A stretch of 64,000 nt of DNA from positions 310,001 to 374,000 of the forward strand of contig BAAHQB010000024.1 of assembly GCA_054601695.1 (NCBI GenBank), read 5' to 3'. Below, in pieces: positions 1 to 63,926 of this stretch. Source of the stretch: Amorphochlora amoebiformis (lineage: Eukaryota; Cercozoa; Chlorarachniophyceae). The notes beneath the pieces were generated by a model that saw only the letters and a program-made list of their open reading frames with translations, searched no databases and had not been told where the DNA came from. The position numbers and the translations under genes are program-made. How positions within the stretch are numbered: the stretch's first letter is position 1; every line of letters starts with the position of its first letter.

Positions 1-20
1 GCTACCCTAAATATATATTG

Positions 21-72
<52 letters not shown>

Positions 73-115
73 GTATATATGTTAATATCATCATTTGCTA
101 TCCTAAATATATATG

Positions 116-161
<46 letters not shown>

Positions 162-196
162 ATATATATACATATATATTATATATGTATATATAT

Positions 197-271
<75 letters not shown>

Positions 272-306
272 GTTAATATCATCATTTGCTATCCTAAATA
301 TATATG

Positions 307-346
<40 letters not shown>

Positions 347-689
347 ATGTATATATATATATATATGTATGTATATATATATGTATTATATGTATATGTA
401 TATACAGATATATATATATATATATATTATGTATGCATGTTTATATATATATATATATGTATATATATAAACATATATATATATATATATCCTATGTGTA
501 TATGTATATATATATTATATATGATATACATACATATATATATATATATATATATTCATGTAATTATGCATTAAATATATACATATAAACGATAACATGC
601 TTATTTTCATATATGAAATGTATGTATGCATATATGTATATATACACATATATACATTTTAACATAGTACATAAATATATACACAAATA

Positions 690-721
<32 letters not shown>

Positions 722-827
722 GTGTATATATACATACATATGCATAGATACATAACACGTATATATGTCTATACTACATATTATACACATATATATATAT
801 ATATATATTATGTATATATATAAAAAC
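1..827. repeat. (TA)n-rich intron of the EED gene at the left edge
   Basis: Nearly continuous TA/TATG microsatellite with a repeated block around positions 90-115 and 275-305 (TATCATCATTTGCTATCCTA). No further EED exon was found here, so the C-terminal WD repeats must lie to the left of the window. Open frames in this part translate only to Tyr-Ile runs. Confidence 0.75.
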
Positions 828-9255
<8,428 letters not shown>

Positions 9256-9763
9256 GCCACGATCCACGATGCCCGCTGAATCCTCGTTCGGAACCCACAA
9301 TACAAAAGTCACGCTGAGTGACACTTCGGAATCAAGAAAAAAAAAAACAATTCGGCTCTGGTGGACATGGCTCCCTCGTTAGGGGTGTGCCTTCCCCCCC
9401 CCCTCCACGGCCTTCTAAGGATATTTAAAGAAATATTTTTTGACTGGAGGGATAATATAGGATGTGCGGGGTAGATGGACTTAGAAAATCTGTCGGGGAG
9501 CCTGGGGTGTGTTTTTAAGGCTGGTCGATGTGCCAGTGGGTTATGGATGTTAGGATGTGAGACCCTTACAAGTGTATATCTTTATACACACTTGAGATAT
9601 TTTGGAAATATGTGTGTAAATGATATATATATACATATATGCACATATACATATATATAAATATATATACATGTATATATGTATATATATACTTTATTTT
9701 ATATATACATAGTATATTTTTGTATAATATTGCCATACCATACAATCTAGATACATACAACTA

Positions 9764-9798
<35 letters not shown>

Positions 9799-9803
9799 TA
9801 TTT

Positions 9804-9853
<50 letters not shown>

Positions 9854-9891
9854 TATATACATACACACACACATATATATATATATAGATA

Positions 9892-9937
<46 letters not shown>

Positions 9938-10032
9938 CATATATATATATACAATAGTATCATAAGAATTATGAATATATACATGATATTGATAATAGTA
10001 TTAGATATACTTACATGTATACATATATGTAG

Positions 10033-10063
<31 letters not shown>

Positions 10064-10239
10064 CATATATATAGAGAGAGAGAGAGAGTATACATATATA
10101 TAATAATATATTTCTTATAAATATCTAGAATATATATGTAGTACTCATTTATATTGTAGTCATATATATGGATGGTGAAATCGAGGCAGAGAAGGAATTT
10201 ACTTACTAGTATCATATAGTATATAGTATATAGTATATA

Positions 10240-10276
<37 letters not shown>

Positions 10277-10433
10277 CATATATATATACTAGATATATAT
10301 ATATATATATATACTATATTTACGTGTATATTACACATATATCTGCACAATCTAGATAATGGTGTGATATGAATCTAGGACGTAAACATTGTTTACTAGA
10401 ATAAATAATACACACACACATGTACATATATAC

Positions 10434-10465
<32 letters not shown>

Positions 10466-10493
10466 GTACACACACACAAACACATGTACACAA

Positions 10494-10540
<47 letters not shown>

Positions 10541-10634
10541 TATGTGTGTGTATACTATATACATATATATATATATATATGTGTGTGTGTATACTAGTTC
10601 TGGAGACGTAACACATTATTGATACGTATGTATA

Positions 10635-10676
<42 letters not shown>

Positions 10677-10714
10677 TACATACACACACACATGTACATA
10701 TATACATATATATA

Positions 10715-10746
<32 letters not shown>

Positions 10747-10935
10747 CGTATATATGTCTTAGTGTATGTGTATGTAGATAGATATATATTCATATATACA
10801 TATCTACATCACATATATATACACACACATACACATCCATCGAATATATCAGATATCACACTCGATCACCCCAACTTCACACCCATATTTACCAAAATCA
10901 CTACCAATATCAAAAATATATCAACTACACGTGTG
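9256..10935. other. Intergenic region between EED start and PP2C stop
   Basis: From 9260 to about 9560 the composition is ordinary and could hold the EED promoter or 5'UTR, but I recognise no specific element. From about 9600 to 10850 it is mostly (TA)n with (TG)n patches. No exon with supportable coding content was found. Confidence 0.5.
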
Positions 10936-19178
<8,243 letters not shown>

Positions 19179-19623
19179 CTCCCTCACTCCCTCTCTCTCC
19201 TCTCTCTCTCTCCACTCCATCCCTCTCTCTATTCGCTCACTTTCCCTTCCTGTCCCCCATTCTCCTCGTTTTCCCTCCATCTCCCTCTCTCTTTCACGAT
19301 TTTTTGGTACACCAGAGGGCGAAAACAAATTTAGGGAAACATCGGGATATTGAACCTGCTGCGCCTGCGTTTCCGCCTCTCACGCTCTCTCCTTGTACTC
19401 CTCGATGTTTTCCCAGTGAAGTGATGCCCATGGCTATGCCTAGGCGATAGAGGGGAGGAGCGAGGCATGGCGAGAACGACGAAGTCACTTTGCGTGACAG
19501 CCTGGCTGCCACGTGACGGTTTGATATTTATGCCGCGTTATTAGATAACTTTAAAATAATTAGTATATCACATATCCATATATCCTTTATGTATATAAGG
19601 AAAAGCTTAATTTCTCGGCTGGA
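19179..19623. promoter_or_regulatory. Divergent intergenic region between PP2C and Rpr2 genes
   Basis: About 445 bp of ordinary, GC-richer sequence between two opposite start regions. It is free of (TA)n except near 19560-19600. It probably contains promoters and 5'UTRs for both genes. No specific motif is claimed, and part may belong to the PP2C first exon if an upstream ATG is used. Confidence 0.4.
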
Positions 19624-20008
19624 ATGGCCGCCCATACCATTGACCACCTATGGGCCGCCGCGAAGATGTATGCCAGGGTTTGCCCTGAGGTTTCACGTCT
19701 ATACATAAGGCAGATGAAACTCAAGATCAAGGAGAGCCGTCAGGGTGGGTCTCGGGGGGTTTTAGAGAGTTTGGTTCATGATTAAAGGTCAGGTATGACT
19801 TTTGCTTTGGCGCGCAGTGCTGCATCCGAGCGTGCAGAGTCAGTTTTGTGAGGAGTGCGGAACTTTCTTTCTTCCTGGGTGGGTTTGTGTAAAAATCTTT
19901 GTATGTGTATGTGAGTTGATGTGTATGGATTTATGTGTGTGAATGTGAATCTGCGTAAATATTCACATATGCACACGTTTGATAAATATATGTGTATATG
20001 TATGTATG

Positions 20009-20099
<91 letters not shown>

Positions 20100-20191
20100 G
20101 TGTGTTTGTTTGTTTATGTGTATGTGTGTGTGTGTGTGTATGTGTGTGTGTGTATGTGTATGTGTGTATGTGTGTGTGTGTGTGTGTATGT

Positions 20192-20257
<66 letters not shown>

Positions 20258-20366
20258 CATATATATATATATATATATGTATTATATACATATACATATT
20301 ATATTATATAGATGTTTACATATAATATATATATATACATATATATGGATAAATGAATACATACCA

Positions 20367-20408
<42 letters not shown>

Positions 20409-20438
20409 ATGTATATTTATTTATTTGTTCACAAACAC

Positions 20439-20531
<93 letters not shown>

Positions 20532-20596
20532 TTACACATGTATATATTTATCCACATAATATTATATATTATATGCAGATTATATATATATGTATG

Positions 20597-20665
<69 letters not shown>

Positions 20666-20714
20666 TTACACATGTATATATTTATCCACATAATATTATA
20701 TATTATATGCAGAT

Positions 20715-20752
<38 letters not shown>

Positions 20753-20885
20753 ATATTTACACAAACCAGTGAGAATTGTTCTTCTCGCCTTCAGCCCCTA
20801 AGACGCGGCCATAACACACTCAAGTCCACCTCGAATAAATCCAAAAAACCGCATCTAATGGTACTAAATGAATATTTATAAATAC

Positions 20886-20921
<36 letters not shown>

Positions 20922-21319
20922 TCATATACACACGTACATACATACAAAAACATACATCCAAATACCCATACTTCTATCTCTCCAGGTAACCACTTGCAGA
21001 GTATGTAAGCATAGAAATCATATCAAGTGTGCGTCTCTCGGTGAACACCACAGGTTAGAGCTGTTAGGGTTAATAGGGTTTTCAGTGTTCTCAGGTATTT
21101 TTCAGGGTTTGCGCCGACTGTGTATACAGTCGGAAAACTTTTTATTTTTTCGGCAACTTTTGAATCCAGCCACACGGGCTAGTTTTTCAGGGTTTTCGCC
21201 GACTGTGTATACAGTCGGAAAAGTTATTTTTTCGGTAACTTTTGAATCCAGGCACACGGGATAGTATTAGATCAGGGTTCGGGTTAGCGTTAGGGTAAGG
21301 GTTATGTAATATATGTACG

Positions 21320-21374
<55 letters not shown>

Positions 21375-21431
21375 GATATGACTATATATTATGCGCTTAG
21401 TAGCTGATGAATATCGAGAAGAATGAAAGAC

Positions 21432-21471
<40 letters not shown>

Positions 21472-21554
21472 GATATATATGATATATATTTATATATATA
21501 TAACTATACATTAGGCGCTTAGAAGGTGAGTTGCATCGATAGAAATGAAATATA

Positions 21555-21587
<33 letters not shown>

Positions 21588-21635
21588 GTGTATATATATA
21601 TATATGTATGTATGATATATATGATATATAATATA

Positions 21636-21679
<44 letters not shown>

Positions 21680-22766
21680 ATTATAACTATATATTAGACG
21701 CTTAGAAGGTGAGTTGTATCGACAAGGACGCAAAACATATGTGTACATATATGTACATATATATATATATATATAATATATATATATGATACTATGATAT
21801 ATGATATATGACATATATATACATATATATATATGTATGATATATGTATATATGTATATATTTATATGTGTATATATATATTTATATATGATATATTAAT
21901 ATAACTATGTATTAGACGCTTAGAAGGTGAGTTGCATCGACAAGAACGCAAAACTCAAAAGGATATCGCTAAGAGACAAAAGTCAACCCTAACCCTAACC
22001 CTAACCCTAACCCTAACCCTAACCCTAACCCTAACCCTAACTCTAATCCTTACTCTCAACACCCCAACAACACGATCTGCTGTTATCCCAAACTGCACTA
22101 CAGCCCCACGCTGTAGGAGTCAAATAGTCCTCGGACTAAGACATGCTGAATAATCTGATCCTTACTTTACCCTATCCTGACCCTAACCCTAACCCTAACC
22201 CTAACCCTAACCCCAACTCTACCCTACCCTAACGCTAACCCTAACCCTAATCCTAACCCTAACCCTAACCCTAATCCTTACTCTACCCTATACTAACGGT
22301 AACCCTAACCCTAATCCTGACCCTAACCCTAACCCTAACCGAGTCAATGGTCCTCGGACTAAGACATGCTGAATAATCTGATCCTAACCCTAACCCTAAT
22401 CCTAACTCTACGCTACCCTAACGCTAAACCCTAACCCTAACCCTAACCCTAACCCTAACCCTAACCCTAATCCTAACCCTAACCCTATCAACACAACCTG
22501 CTGTTATCCCTAACAGCACTATGGCCCCACTCTGTGGAGGAGTCAATTTTCCTCTGACTACGACATGCTGAATAATCTCATCCTAACCCTAACCCTAACC
22601 CTAACCCTAACCCTAACCCTAACCCTAATCCTAACTCTACCATACCCTAACTCTAAACCCTAACCCTAATCCTAACCCTAACCCTAACCCTGATGCTAAC
22701 ATTGGGAAAGATAAGAGAGGAACATGTTTTATATATATATATATATATATATGTATTATAGATTCG

Positions 22767-22836
<70 letters not shown>

Positions 22837-22915
22837 ATTAAGTATGTTATTAATATAAGCATATTTTATTACCCCTAACCCTCATACTAGTGGTTGCGGG
22901 GGATCTGAATCTAGA

Positions 22916-22962
<47 letters not shown>

Positions 22963-23130
22963 TATATATATAATATATATATATACCATATAATACATAT
23001 TGAAATATATGAATATGTAATATATGTATATATATATATATATTAGACATTTCATTATACATAGGAATATGATAATAAGAATTCATACATACATAGAGAA
23101 ATATTTATAATTTTTTATGTAATATACATA

Positions 23131-23183
<53 letters not shown>

Positions 23184-24237
23184 TGAAAATACCAGGCTAC
23201 AGAATCGAAAGAGTGGCCGTCGCTCTGGCCAGCAGACGGTATTGCTAGGGTTAGGGTTAGGGTTAGGGTTAGGGTTAGGGTTAGGGTTAGGGTTAGGGTT
23301 AGGATCAGATTATTCAGCATGTCTTAGTCCTAGGACCATTGACTCCTCCACTGGGTGGGGCTATAGTGCTGTTTGGGATAACCAGGTTAGGGTTAGGGTT
23401 AGGGTTAGGGTTAGGGTTAGGGTTCGGGGTATATATATATATATATATACATATATATGTATGTATATATATATTTATATGTATGTGTGTCTATGTTGTC
23501 TCTTGGACATATTAATTCGCATGTGAGTACATCAATGTATACATCAGTGCACATAGACTTATATATGTATTTCGCGCAAATAAGGTGATTTCTAGTTCGA
23601 AATCGGATAGGGTTAGGGTTAGGGTTGGGGTTAGGGTTAGGGTTAGGGTTAGGGTTAACAACCCCACTAAGTGGCGGAATCAATGACCCTAGGGCTAAGA
23701 CATGCTGAATAATCTGATTCTAACCCTAACCCTAACCCTAACCCTAACCCTATCGAGGACTAAGACATGCTGAATGATCTGATCCTAACCCTAACCCTAA
23801 CCCTAACCCTAACCCTAACTCTAACCCTAACCCTAACCCTATGCTGGTAGCGACCTCATCAGATGTCATGTTAGGGTTTGCGTGTTTTCTTGGATTTAAG
23901 TGTTAGGGTTAGGTTTGGGGTTACGAAAGGGTTAGAATTCGTTGTGTCAAAAGATGACCGATTTATTATTAATATTTTCTTTTTTATTTTAGGTGTTTTT
24001 AGGGTATTTTTTCCGTTTTTTTGTTGTGTAGTTGAGTGTAAGTATGAACCCTAATCCATCTGAAATCGTAAATAATCGTAACACATTCAGTTCAATTTCC
24101 GGGACTTTTCTGGAAATGTAAGCGGAATACATAGATATGTACATTCATATATACACATATATATATACATATACATATACATATATATATTTATGTGCGT
24201 GTGGATATATCTATATATATATATATATATATATATG

Positions 24238-24272
<35 letters not shown>

Positions 24273-24328
24273 GTATATTCGGATATACATGTACACTTGT
24301 ATATGTGTAGGTTTGTGTGTATGTATAC

Positions 24329-24360
<32 letters not shown>

Positions 24361-24525
24361 CACATGAGCACATATATACATATATATATATATATATATA
24401 CATGTAGGATATATCTATATATATATATATATATATGTACAAATATATATATATATATATGCAATTTATCTGTAAAACAAATGTATTAAAATATATTACG
24501 ATAGAGTGATGCATATATATATATA

Positions 24526-24562
<37 letters not shown>

Positions 24563-24854
24563 GAATCTGTACCTATGGGATTAGTTGAGGCGAAGAACCG
24601 TCTTGCACGTAAACATACTATAAATATATCTAAAATATATACATATATACATATATATATATATATAATATATAATAAATATATATATATAATATGTATG
24701 TATTGATATATATATATATATATAAGTATTATGTATATGCGAAAACACATGTACACGTATATGTTAAGAAGATAAATGTATAAGGTATTTAATTACATAT
24801 ATATATATATATATATATACATGAATACTACATTTACACAAATGAAATGCTTAC

Positions 24855-24903
<49 letters not shown>

Positions 24904-25115
24904 AATGTATGTATATTATATACATATATATATATACATATGTATATAAATGTACATAAAAATATATATGAATATATACATATACATATACATATGTATA
25001 TACATTACACATACACACATTACAAAAGAAGTGTATTATCCGTGTATAAATATGTCACGTATGTGTAAATATATACACAAATACATATATATATATGTAT
25101 GTATATACAATATAT

Positions 25116-25149
<34 letters not shown>

Positions 25150-25405
25150 CATCCAGGAAAGAGAAAAAGAAAGAAACCATCCTTACAAGACTCCGTAAGC
25201 TCTTCCCTAGGTGTATATGATATATAGATTACACACCTAGAACCTACCTACCACCACGCTCACATCGTAAACACCATCTAGGTTTATTTTCGGAGTTTTC
25301 AACTAATATTTTGCGGTTTCAGGAGGAGGGAAATCGAAAGGAAGCTCTGGTTCCAAGCCTAATAAGTCAGGAGATTTATACGACCTGTTCAACATGTTCG
25401 AGTGA
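19624..25405 (+). CDS. RNase P protein subunit Rpr2/Rpp21 family
   Basis: Exons: 19624-19744, 19818-19878, 20770-20860, 20986-21053, 21916-21981, 23196-23238, 24563-24608, 25157-25210, 25323-25405 (stop TGA). All phases join; 210 aa. The N-terminus [20 protein letters not shown]... matches the Rpr2 helix. A split zinc ribbon follows: [14 protein letters not shown], then [15 protein letters not shown], giving two CxxC pairs with the family's LPG turn. Known Rpr2/Rpp21 proteins help RNase P (and related RNPs) process pre-tRNA 5' ends in the nucleus. This protein is longer than the ~150 aa relatives because of a basic tail (RKRKRKK, then a Gly/Ser/Lys stretch) ending YDLFNMFE. Introns are (TA)n and, after exons 5 and 6, telomeric repeats. 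Start: first ATG in a good context (GGAATGG). It is divergent from PP2C and convergent with GCDH. Confidence 0.88.
20000..20330. repeat. (TA)n / (TG)n compound microsatellite
   Basis: (TA)n from about 20010 to 20095, then (TG)n-rich sequence at 20100-20190, then (TA)n again. It is within the Rpr2 intron between 19878 and 20770. A duplicated block with TTTACACATGTATATATTTA lies at about 20531 and 20665 in the same intron. Confidence 0.85.
21085..21270 (+). repeat. Two tandem ~80-bp copies with a perfect hairpin in an Rpr2 intron
   Basis: Each copy carries the inverted repeat CCGACTG-TGTATA-CAGTCGG followed by a T-rich stretch and TTTTGAATCCAG. The copies lie at about 21100-21185 and 21185-21265. 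They are intronic, between Rpr2 exons 4 and 5. Confidence 0.8.
21390..21985 (+). repeat. 5'-fragment array upstream of Rpr2 exon 21916-21981
   Basis: Copies of the acceptor and first part of the exon (GCGCTTAG..., ACGCTTAGAAGGTGAGTTG) occur at about 21398-21430, 21518-21548 and 21697-21735 before the intact exon. All are separated by (TA)n. Only upstream copies are present. Confidence 0.8.
21985..22700 (+). repeat. (CCCTAA)n block with interspersed hairpin units, Rpr2 intron 5
   Basis: About 700 bp of CCCTAA repeats and variants interrupted by units at about 22060-22160, 22340-22385 and 22500-22580. The block starts immediately at the donor of exon 21916-21981 (GTCAACCCTAACCC). The sense strand reads CCCTAA. 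Confidence 0.9.
23240..23870 (+). repeat. Telomeric repeat block of both orientations in Rpr2 intron 6
   Basis: (TTAGGG)n from 23246, a hairpin unit at about 23300-23385, (TTAGGG)n to about 23655, then a switch to (CCCTAA)n at 23715-23840 with two more unit fragments. It begins directly at the donor of exon 23196-23238 (GTATTGCTAGGG). Confidence 0.88.
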
Positions 25406-26077
25406 CGTTCATTTCTTCCTGGGCAAGTGTGGATATGCGTCACTAGCAGAGGGTACTCTGGAAAAAATTAACTGAATCATTCAAAGTAAGTACGTTGACG
25501 ACGCGTCCGGATCCGTACTCAGACTGGTCTGAAGAATATGCCGTGACGTCATCTCGAGCTCGGTGCTGTGATGTAGGCTAGATAGGCTAGTACATAGGCC
25601 ATATATGGTGTCGCGGCATGCATGTTTCGAGGTACACAGTGCCTGATCATCAACTCCTAGAACTCAGTAAGAGTTCTTGTCTGGTAGTCATAATCTCAAC
25701 GTCTTAGTATTGAAGTTGAAAGCTTTTGAGTCGTGGCATCACTGACTCTGTGCTGCAACTTTAAAATTCTAGACTTTGTCTAGTTTGTAAGTCAACGATT
25801 ATGCGGCAAGAACTATATACTAGTTTCGACCCATTGAATAACGAATAATAATCATTATAAATTCCCGCTCAGCGTGCATTAAAAGTTTCGTTTAAGTGAT
25901 TACACGATCATGATAGAGTACGTATTCAGATGTCTGAGGCCGCAACGAATCAGATGTCTGATGTATCGTACGCGCAACTAGTCAGATGTCTGCTAGTCAG
26001 ATGTCTGAGCCATGGAAACAGATGCCTAAGGCATGAAAAACGCAACTAGACACGTGTCTGAGGCTTGGAAAACGCAA
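25406..26077. other. Convergent intergenic region with TCAGATGTCTGAG minisatellite
   Basis: Ordinary-composition sequence between the Rpr2 stop and the GCDH stop. From about 25925 to 26100 there are degenerate copies of an element like AGTCAGATGTCTGAGGCATGG with ACGCAACTAGACACGTGTC. The last codons of GCDH overlap its right end. Confidence 0.7.
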
Positions 26078-42245
<16,168 letters not shown>

Positions 42246-42723
42246 CGGCCTCTGTTCTCTTCTTCCGATGCCGGGTGGGGTATCAGAGCGGGCACCCCGT
42301 TGTAGCCGGAATCCAAGAAGTTGCCGAAAATTTAAAACACGGAAGCCAGATATCATCGTCGACACCAAGTTCCAACCCGTATGCCAGCGAGGGTAAGGGG
42401 ACATTCTTCTGCCATAGGGATGATTTCTTTGGGCAATCTGAGATTTTCAGGGTTGGAAGTGTAGGAGGGTAGGAGGGTATAAGAGACTTCTCTTTGGGGA
42501 CGATCTTGTGAATCATTTACTGGAGAGGTTCGCTAATATCCTTTTCGCGCGACAAGGGACGAAGACGGAAGGGCGGGAGGTTGAAGACCCAAGCTAAGCG
42601 GAGGCGGGTTACAACGGTAATTGCCCACAAAATTCGTTCAGCACAGTGATTCTTTCGTCTGCCACAGATGCTGGGCTAGATCCCAATCGCTGTGATTTCG
42701 CAGATACATTAAAAAAAAATTAG
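42246..42723. promoter_or_regulatory. Divergent interval between GCDH and the unrecognised plus-strand gene
   Basis: About 480 bp of ordinary composition without (TA)n or telomeric repeats, between the GCDH start and the first supported exon of the plus-strand gene. It probably holds promoters, 5'UTRs and possibly a first exon of the right-hand gene. I identify no specific motif. Confidence 0.45.
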
Positions 42724-46455
<3,732 letters not shown>

Positions 46456-47095
46456 TACTAGTACTACTAGTACTAGACCAGCTAGAATCTGCTGAGAATT
46501 TAAGTCAATGCATGATTGGTAACTAATTCATTGTAGTAATCAAATTCGTTGATACTACAACACATATCATAGGCTGAATATTAAGCATTGAACAAGTTCG
46601 CAATTATCAGTTTTCAAAATGTCTCATATTTGACTTACTTAAATTACGTGTACATTTTCACAACTACCCTTGCCTCGTGCAGGAGAAGAACTATCATCCT
46701 AGTTGGCGTAAATTCTAATCTGAGCCAAGACACCGGATACAATGAAGAAGTTAATCGTGGACGCTTGCTGGTCTACAACGTGAATAAAGGGAAACTAACA
46801 TATAGTTTATAATCCCTAATAATAACTATTTTTTCACACGTAGATACCATATGACCTAAATTCTTGCTAGAGGGGCTGTTCGCCCCAAAGAAACAAATGA
46901 TTTTTAAGACTTAGAACCCTTCCACTGTTATAAACACAAAGTGGTAGGGTGGACTTATAGTTGCCTTCAGACCTTTACTCACCCTGAGCAGGGGGCGAAT
47001 GATACACATTGGAGTATGCTACAAGAAAAAAAAAGACGACAGAATAATCGGGAAAAAGTAGCTAGATAGAGAAAAAATACCAATAAACTCACATC
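46456..47095. other. Convergent 3' region without (TA)n repeats
   Basis: AT-rich but complex sequence between the hypothetical gene and the RRM ORF. It holds a short open frame at about 46685-46812 that may be a terminal exon. No RNA gene or mobile element was recognised. Confidence 0.45.
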
Positions 47096-48313
47096 TCACA
47101 AGGCCAAGATAAGAGGTTTCTGGGTGAACAAAGAGAAAGTGCGCATAGTCTCATCAGTTTTTTTCTCTCTCACTGCTCCAGTAGTGGTGCCTCCCTGGCG
47201 CCACATCTCATAGCTCATGTCACGTTTATCGTAAGCACTTGGAGAGCGCGAAGCACGGAATGTGTTCTGGGAGCCAGTAGTTGAAGACGCAACGGACATG
47301 TTGGAGTCAAAACTGTTGCGCCGGAGGTGACGGCGCCTAGGTCTATGGCTCAAGGCTGTGATGCACGGGGTCGGAGCCTCTGGAGCCGGAGCCGGGGGCT
47401 GGGGCTGGGCCTGGGCCTGGGCCTGGGCCTGGTGCGCCTGGTGCGCCTTGATCTGCGAGTTGAGCTTCTTGATTGCTTGTCTGCCTTTCTTTCTGCGAGA
47501 TACTTTAACCCTTTGCCCACAAACACGAAGCTGTCCCCGACTCGAAGCTTCGAGCGCTTGGTCGACGTGCTTAGAGTCATGGAAGTGAACATGAGCCCAG
47601 GTGGTGTCGGGCTTCTGAAACACTCGGGAGGTCTCCCCGATCTTCTGGAAGGCCTCGGCAATGTCAGCCCAGGTAGCGTGCGGGGGGATATGCGAGACGT
47701 GTACACTTTGCTGAAACTGGGCCTGGCGTGTGGTCGGGCGAATCACTGGCGGTGAGTTGGCGGAGGGTTGGGTTGGCTGGCCGCGTGTTTGAGTCGCCTG
47801 AGTTTCCTTCCCTGCATTGTGTACTGGGTCTTCCTCACCGGAGAACAAGGGGGATGAAGTCCGAACCGATTTATTGTCTTGAGTAGCCGAGTATCGGGAG
47901 ATGGAGCGGTTTGTGGAATAGAGCGAAAGTGTCTGTGAACGGTCTTCCGAGGATCCAGACGCGCGGGGACTCGATACATCGCTCCAATCGTCGCTCAGGA
48001 GAAAGCGGGGGAGCGTACTCGAAAGAGTCCGAGGTAGAGACGGTGTCTGGGGAGATTGATTGGTTCCGTTGCATCCTCGCTCGGGCATTACGGGAAGATG
48101 ATTCATCACGCCAAATGGCGCGTTCACGCAGTTGCCCATGATGAGGTACCCGTCGGAGGGTGCATGGGGGCGTGTAGGGGCAAGGGTGTTGCCCGATACC
48201 CGGCTGGAGGCGGCGTTGTGGTGAGGAAAGGTCATTGGCTGGTGTCGTCTGGTTGCTCGGGTTGTATGGCTGGGCGGGTTTTGGAGGGTGCAAACTGGTT
48301 TGTGGTCATCCAT
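47096..48313 (-). CDS. RRM-domain RNA-binding protein, intronless ORF
   Basis: A 405-aa ORF starting at an ATG in a near-ideal context (GCCATGG); the frame upstream is closed by TAG soon after a GTG. Residues about 200-277 look like a single RNA-recognition motif: VHVSHIPPHATWADIAEAF as the beta1/alpha1 part, TTWAHVHFHDSKHVDQAL as the RNP1-like part, then GQRVKVSRRKKG. The N-terminal half is Ser/Thr/Pro-rich. After the RRM come a Lys-rich helix, a Gln/Ala/Pro repeat and an Arg patch (RPRRRHLRR). The RNP1 aromatics are weak, so RNA binding is inferred. Unlike every neighbour it has no introns and no repeats. A recent retrocopy, transfer or simply an intronless gene are all possible. It is divergent from BT1. 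Confidence 0.62.
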   Translation of the reverse strand: MDDHKPVCTLQNPPSHTTRATRRHQPMTFPHHNAASSRVSGNTLAPTRPHAPSDGYLIMGNCVNAPFGVMNHLPVMPERGCNGTNQSPQTPSLPRTLSSTLPRFLLSDDWSDVSSPRASGSSEDRSQTLSLYSTNRSISRYSATQDNKSVRTSSPLFSGEEDPVHNAGKETQATQTRGQPTQPSANSPPVIRPTTRQAQFQQSVHVSHIPPHATWADIAEAFQKIGETSRVFQKPDTTWAHVHFHDSKHVDQALEASSRGQLRVCGQRVKVSRRKKGRQAIKKLNSQIKAHQAHQAQAQAQAQPQPPAPAPEAPTPCITALSHRPRRRHLRRNSFDSNMSVASSTTGSQNTFRASRSPSAYDKRDMSYEMWRQGGTTTGAVREKKTDETMRTFSLFTQKPLILAL

Positions 48314-49020
48314 GGCAAAAGATCCCGTCGGATCGAATTGGGTGAAATTCGATTCAGTTCCGTCGAACACGAGAAACTATACGTATTTTGCTTGGGTACC
48401 GGGATCGTTTCCAGTGATTTCTCTTGGAGCGATTTGGGCGAAATCACACGCGAAAAGCAAGAGAGGGGTACGTTGCACCCTGCAACGGTATATATTCTTC
48501 AAGAGAACCCCTGGAGACTCCCAGTCCCGACTCAGTCCCGAGTCCCCCGACGTGGAAAAGAAATTCCCCGATAAATTAACTCACCGTAAACTTAAAAGCT
48601 CGGCTGAACACTCCCAGTCCCGACTCAGTCCCGAGTCCCCCGACGTGGAAAAGAAATTCCCCGATAAATTAAAGAAAGTTTTCTCACCGTAAACTTAAAA
48701 GCTCGGCTGGACACCAGACTGCGTCCTCTCCTGGTTGTTCCCAACCCCTCTCTCCGGGCCCCCTTACATGATTACTACGACTTTCACAGCCTAAAACAGC
48801 CTGTAGTAAGCTAAGGCTTGCTGATAGATACGATTTTTTTCAAGAATTGTCTAGAAAATACGAATCTTTCCTGGCCGAAGAGCTGTCTTGCAGCGATTCC
48901 ACACAGCTGAATGGGTATTTTTTACAGCCCGAGGGGGATGAGTTGGGTGGGGGTGTTGGTATGCCTCGGAACACATGGCTGTATGTCATTGATTGGTGGC
49001 CTTTACTTTTGGAAACAGGA
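48314..49020. promoter_or_regulatory. Divergent interval between RRM ORF and BT1 gene, with tandem duplication
   Basis: About 700 bp of GC-moderate sequence. A ~95-bp tandem duplication carries GACTCAGTCCCGAGTCCCCC and GAAATTCCCCGATAAATTA at about 48518-48577 and 48613-48671, followed in both copies by CTCACCGTAAACTTAAAAGC. It probably spans both promoters. Plus-strand ORFs here are shadows. Confidence 0.6.
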
Positions 49021-63660
<14,640 letters not shown>

Positions 63661-63687
63661 GTAATATCTCATATATATATATATATA

Positions 63688-63744
<57 letters not shown>

Positions 63745-63783
63745 GTGTGTATATGTATAAATGTATATAATTTATATGTGTGT

Positions 63784-63815
<32 letters not shown>

Positions 63816-63870
63816 TATTATGTACATACGCCTTCTTATCTTCTCTAGGATTAATATACGGTAATATCTT

Positions 63871-63926
<56 letters not shown>

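Noticed and set aside
18-588. Many long open frames coding for Tyr-Ile-Tyr-Ile repeats across the whole window
   Set aside because: These are translations of (TA)n/(TATG)n microsatellite on both strands. They lack codon structure, and real exons lie between them.
47327-47755. Plus-strand 142-aa ORF with Gly-Leu repeats over the RRM gene
   Set aside because: Antisense shadow of the Gln/Ala/Pro-coding part of the RRM ORF. It has no domain.
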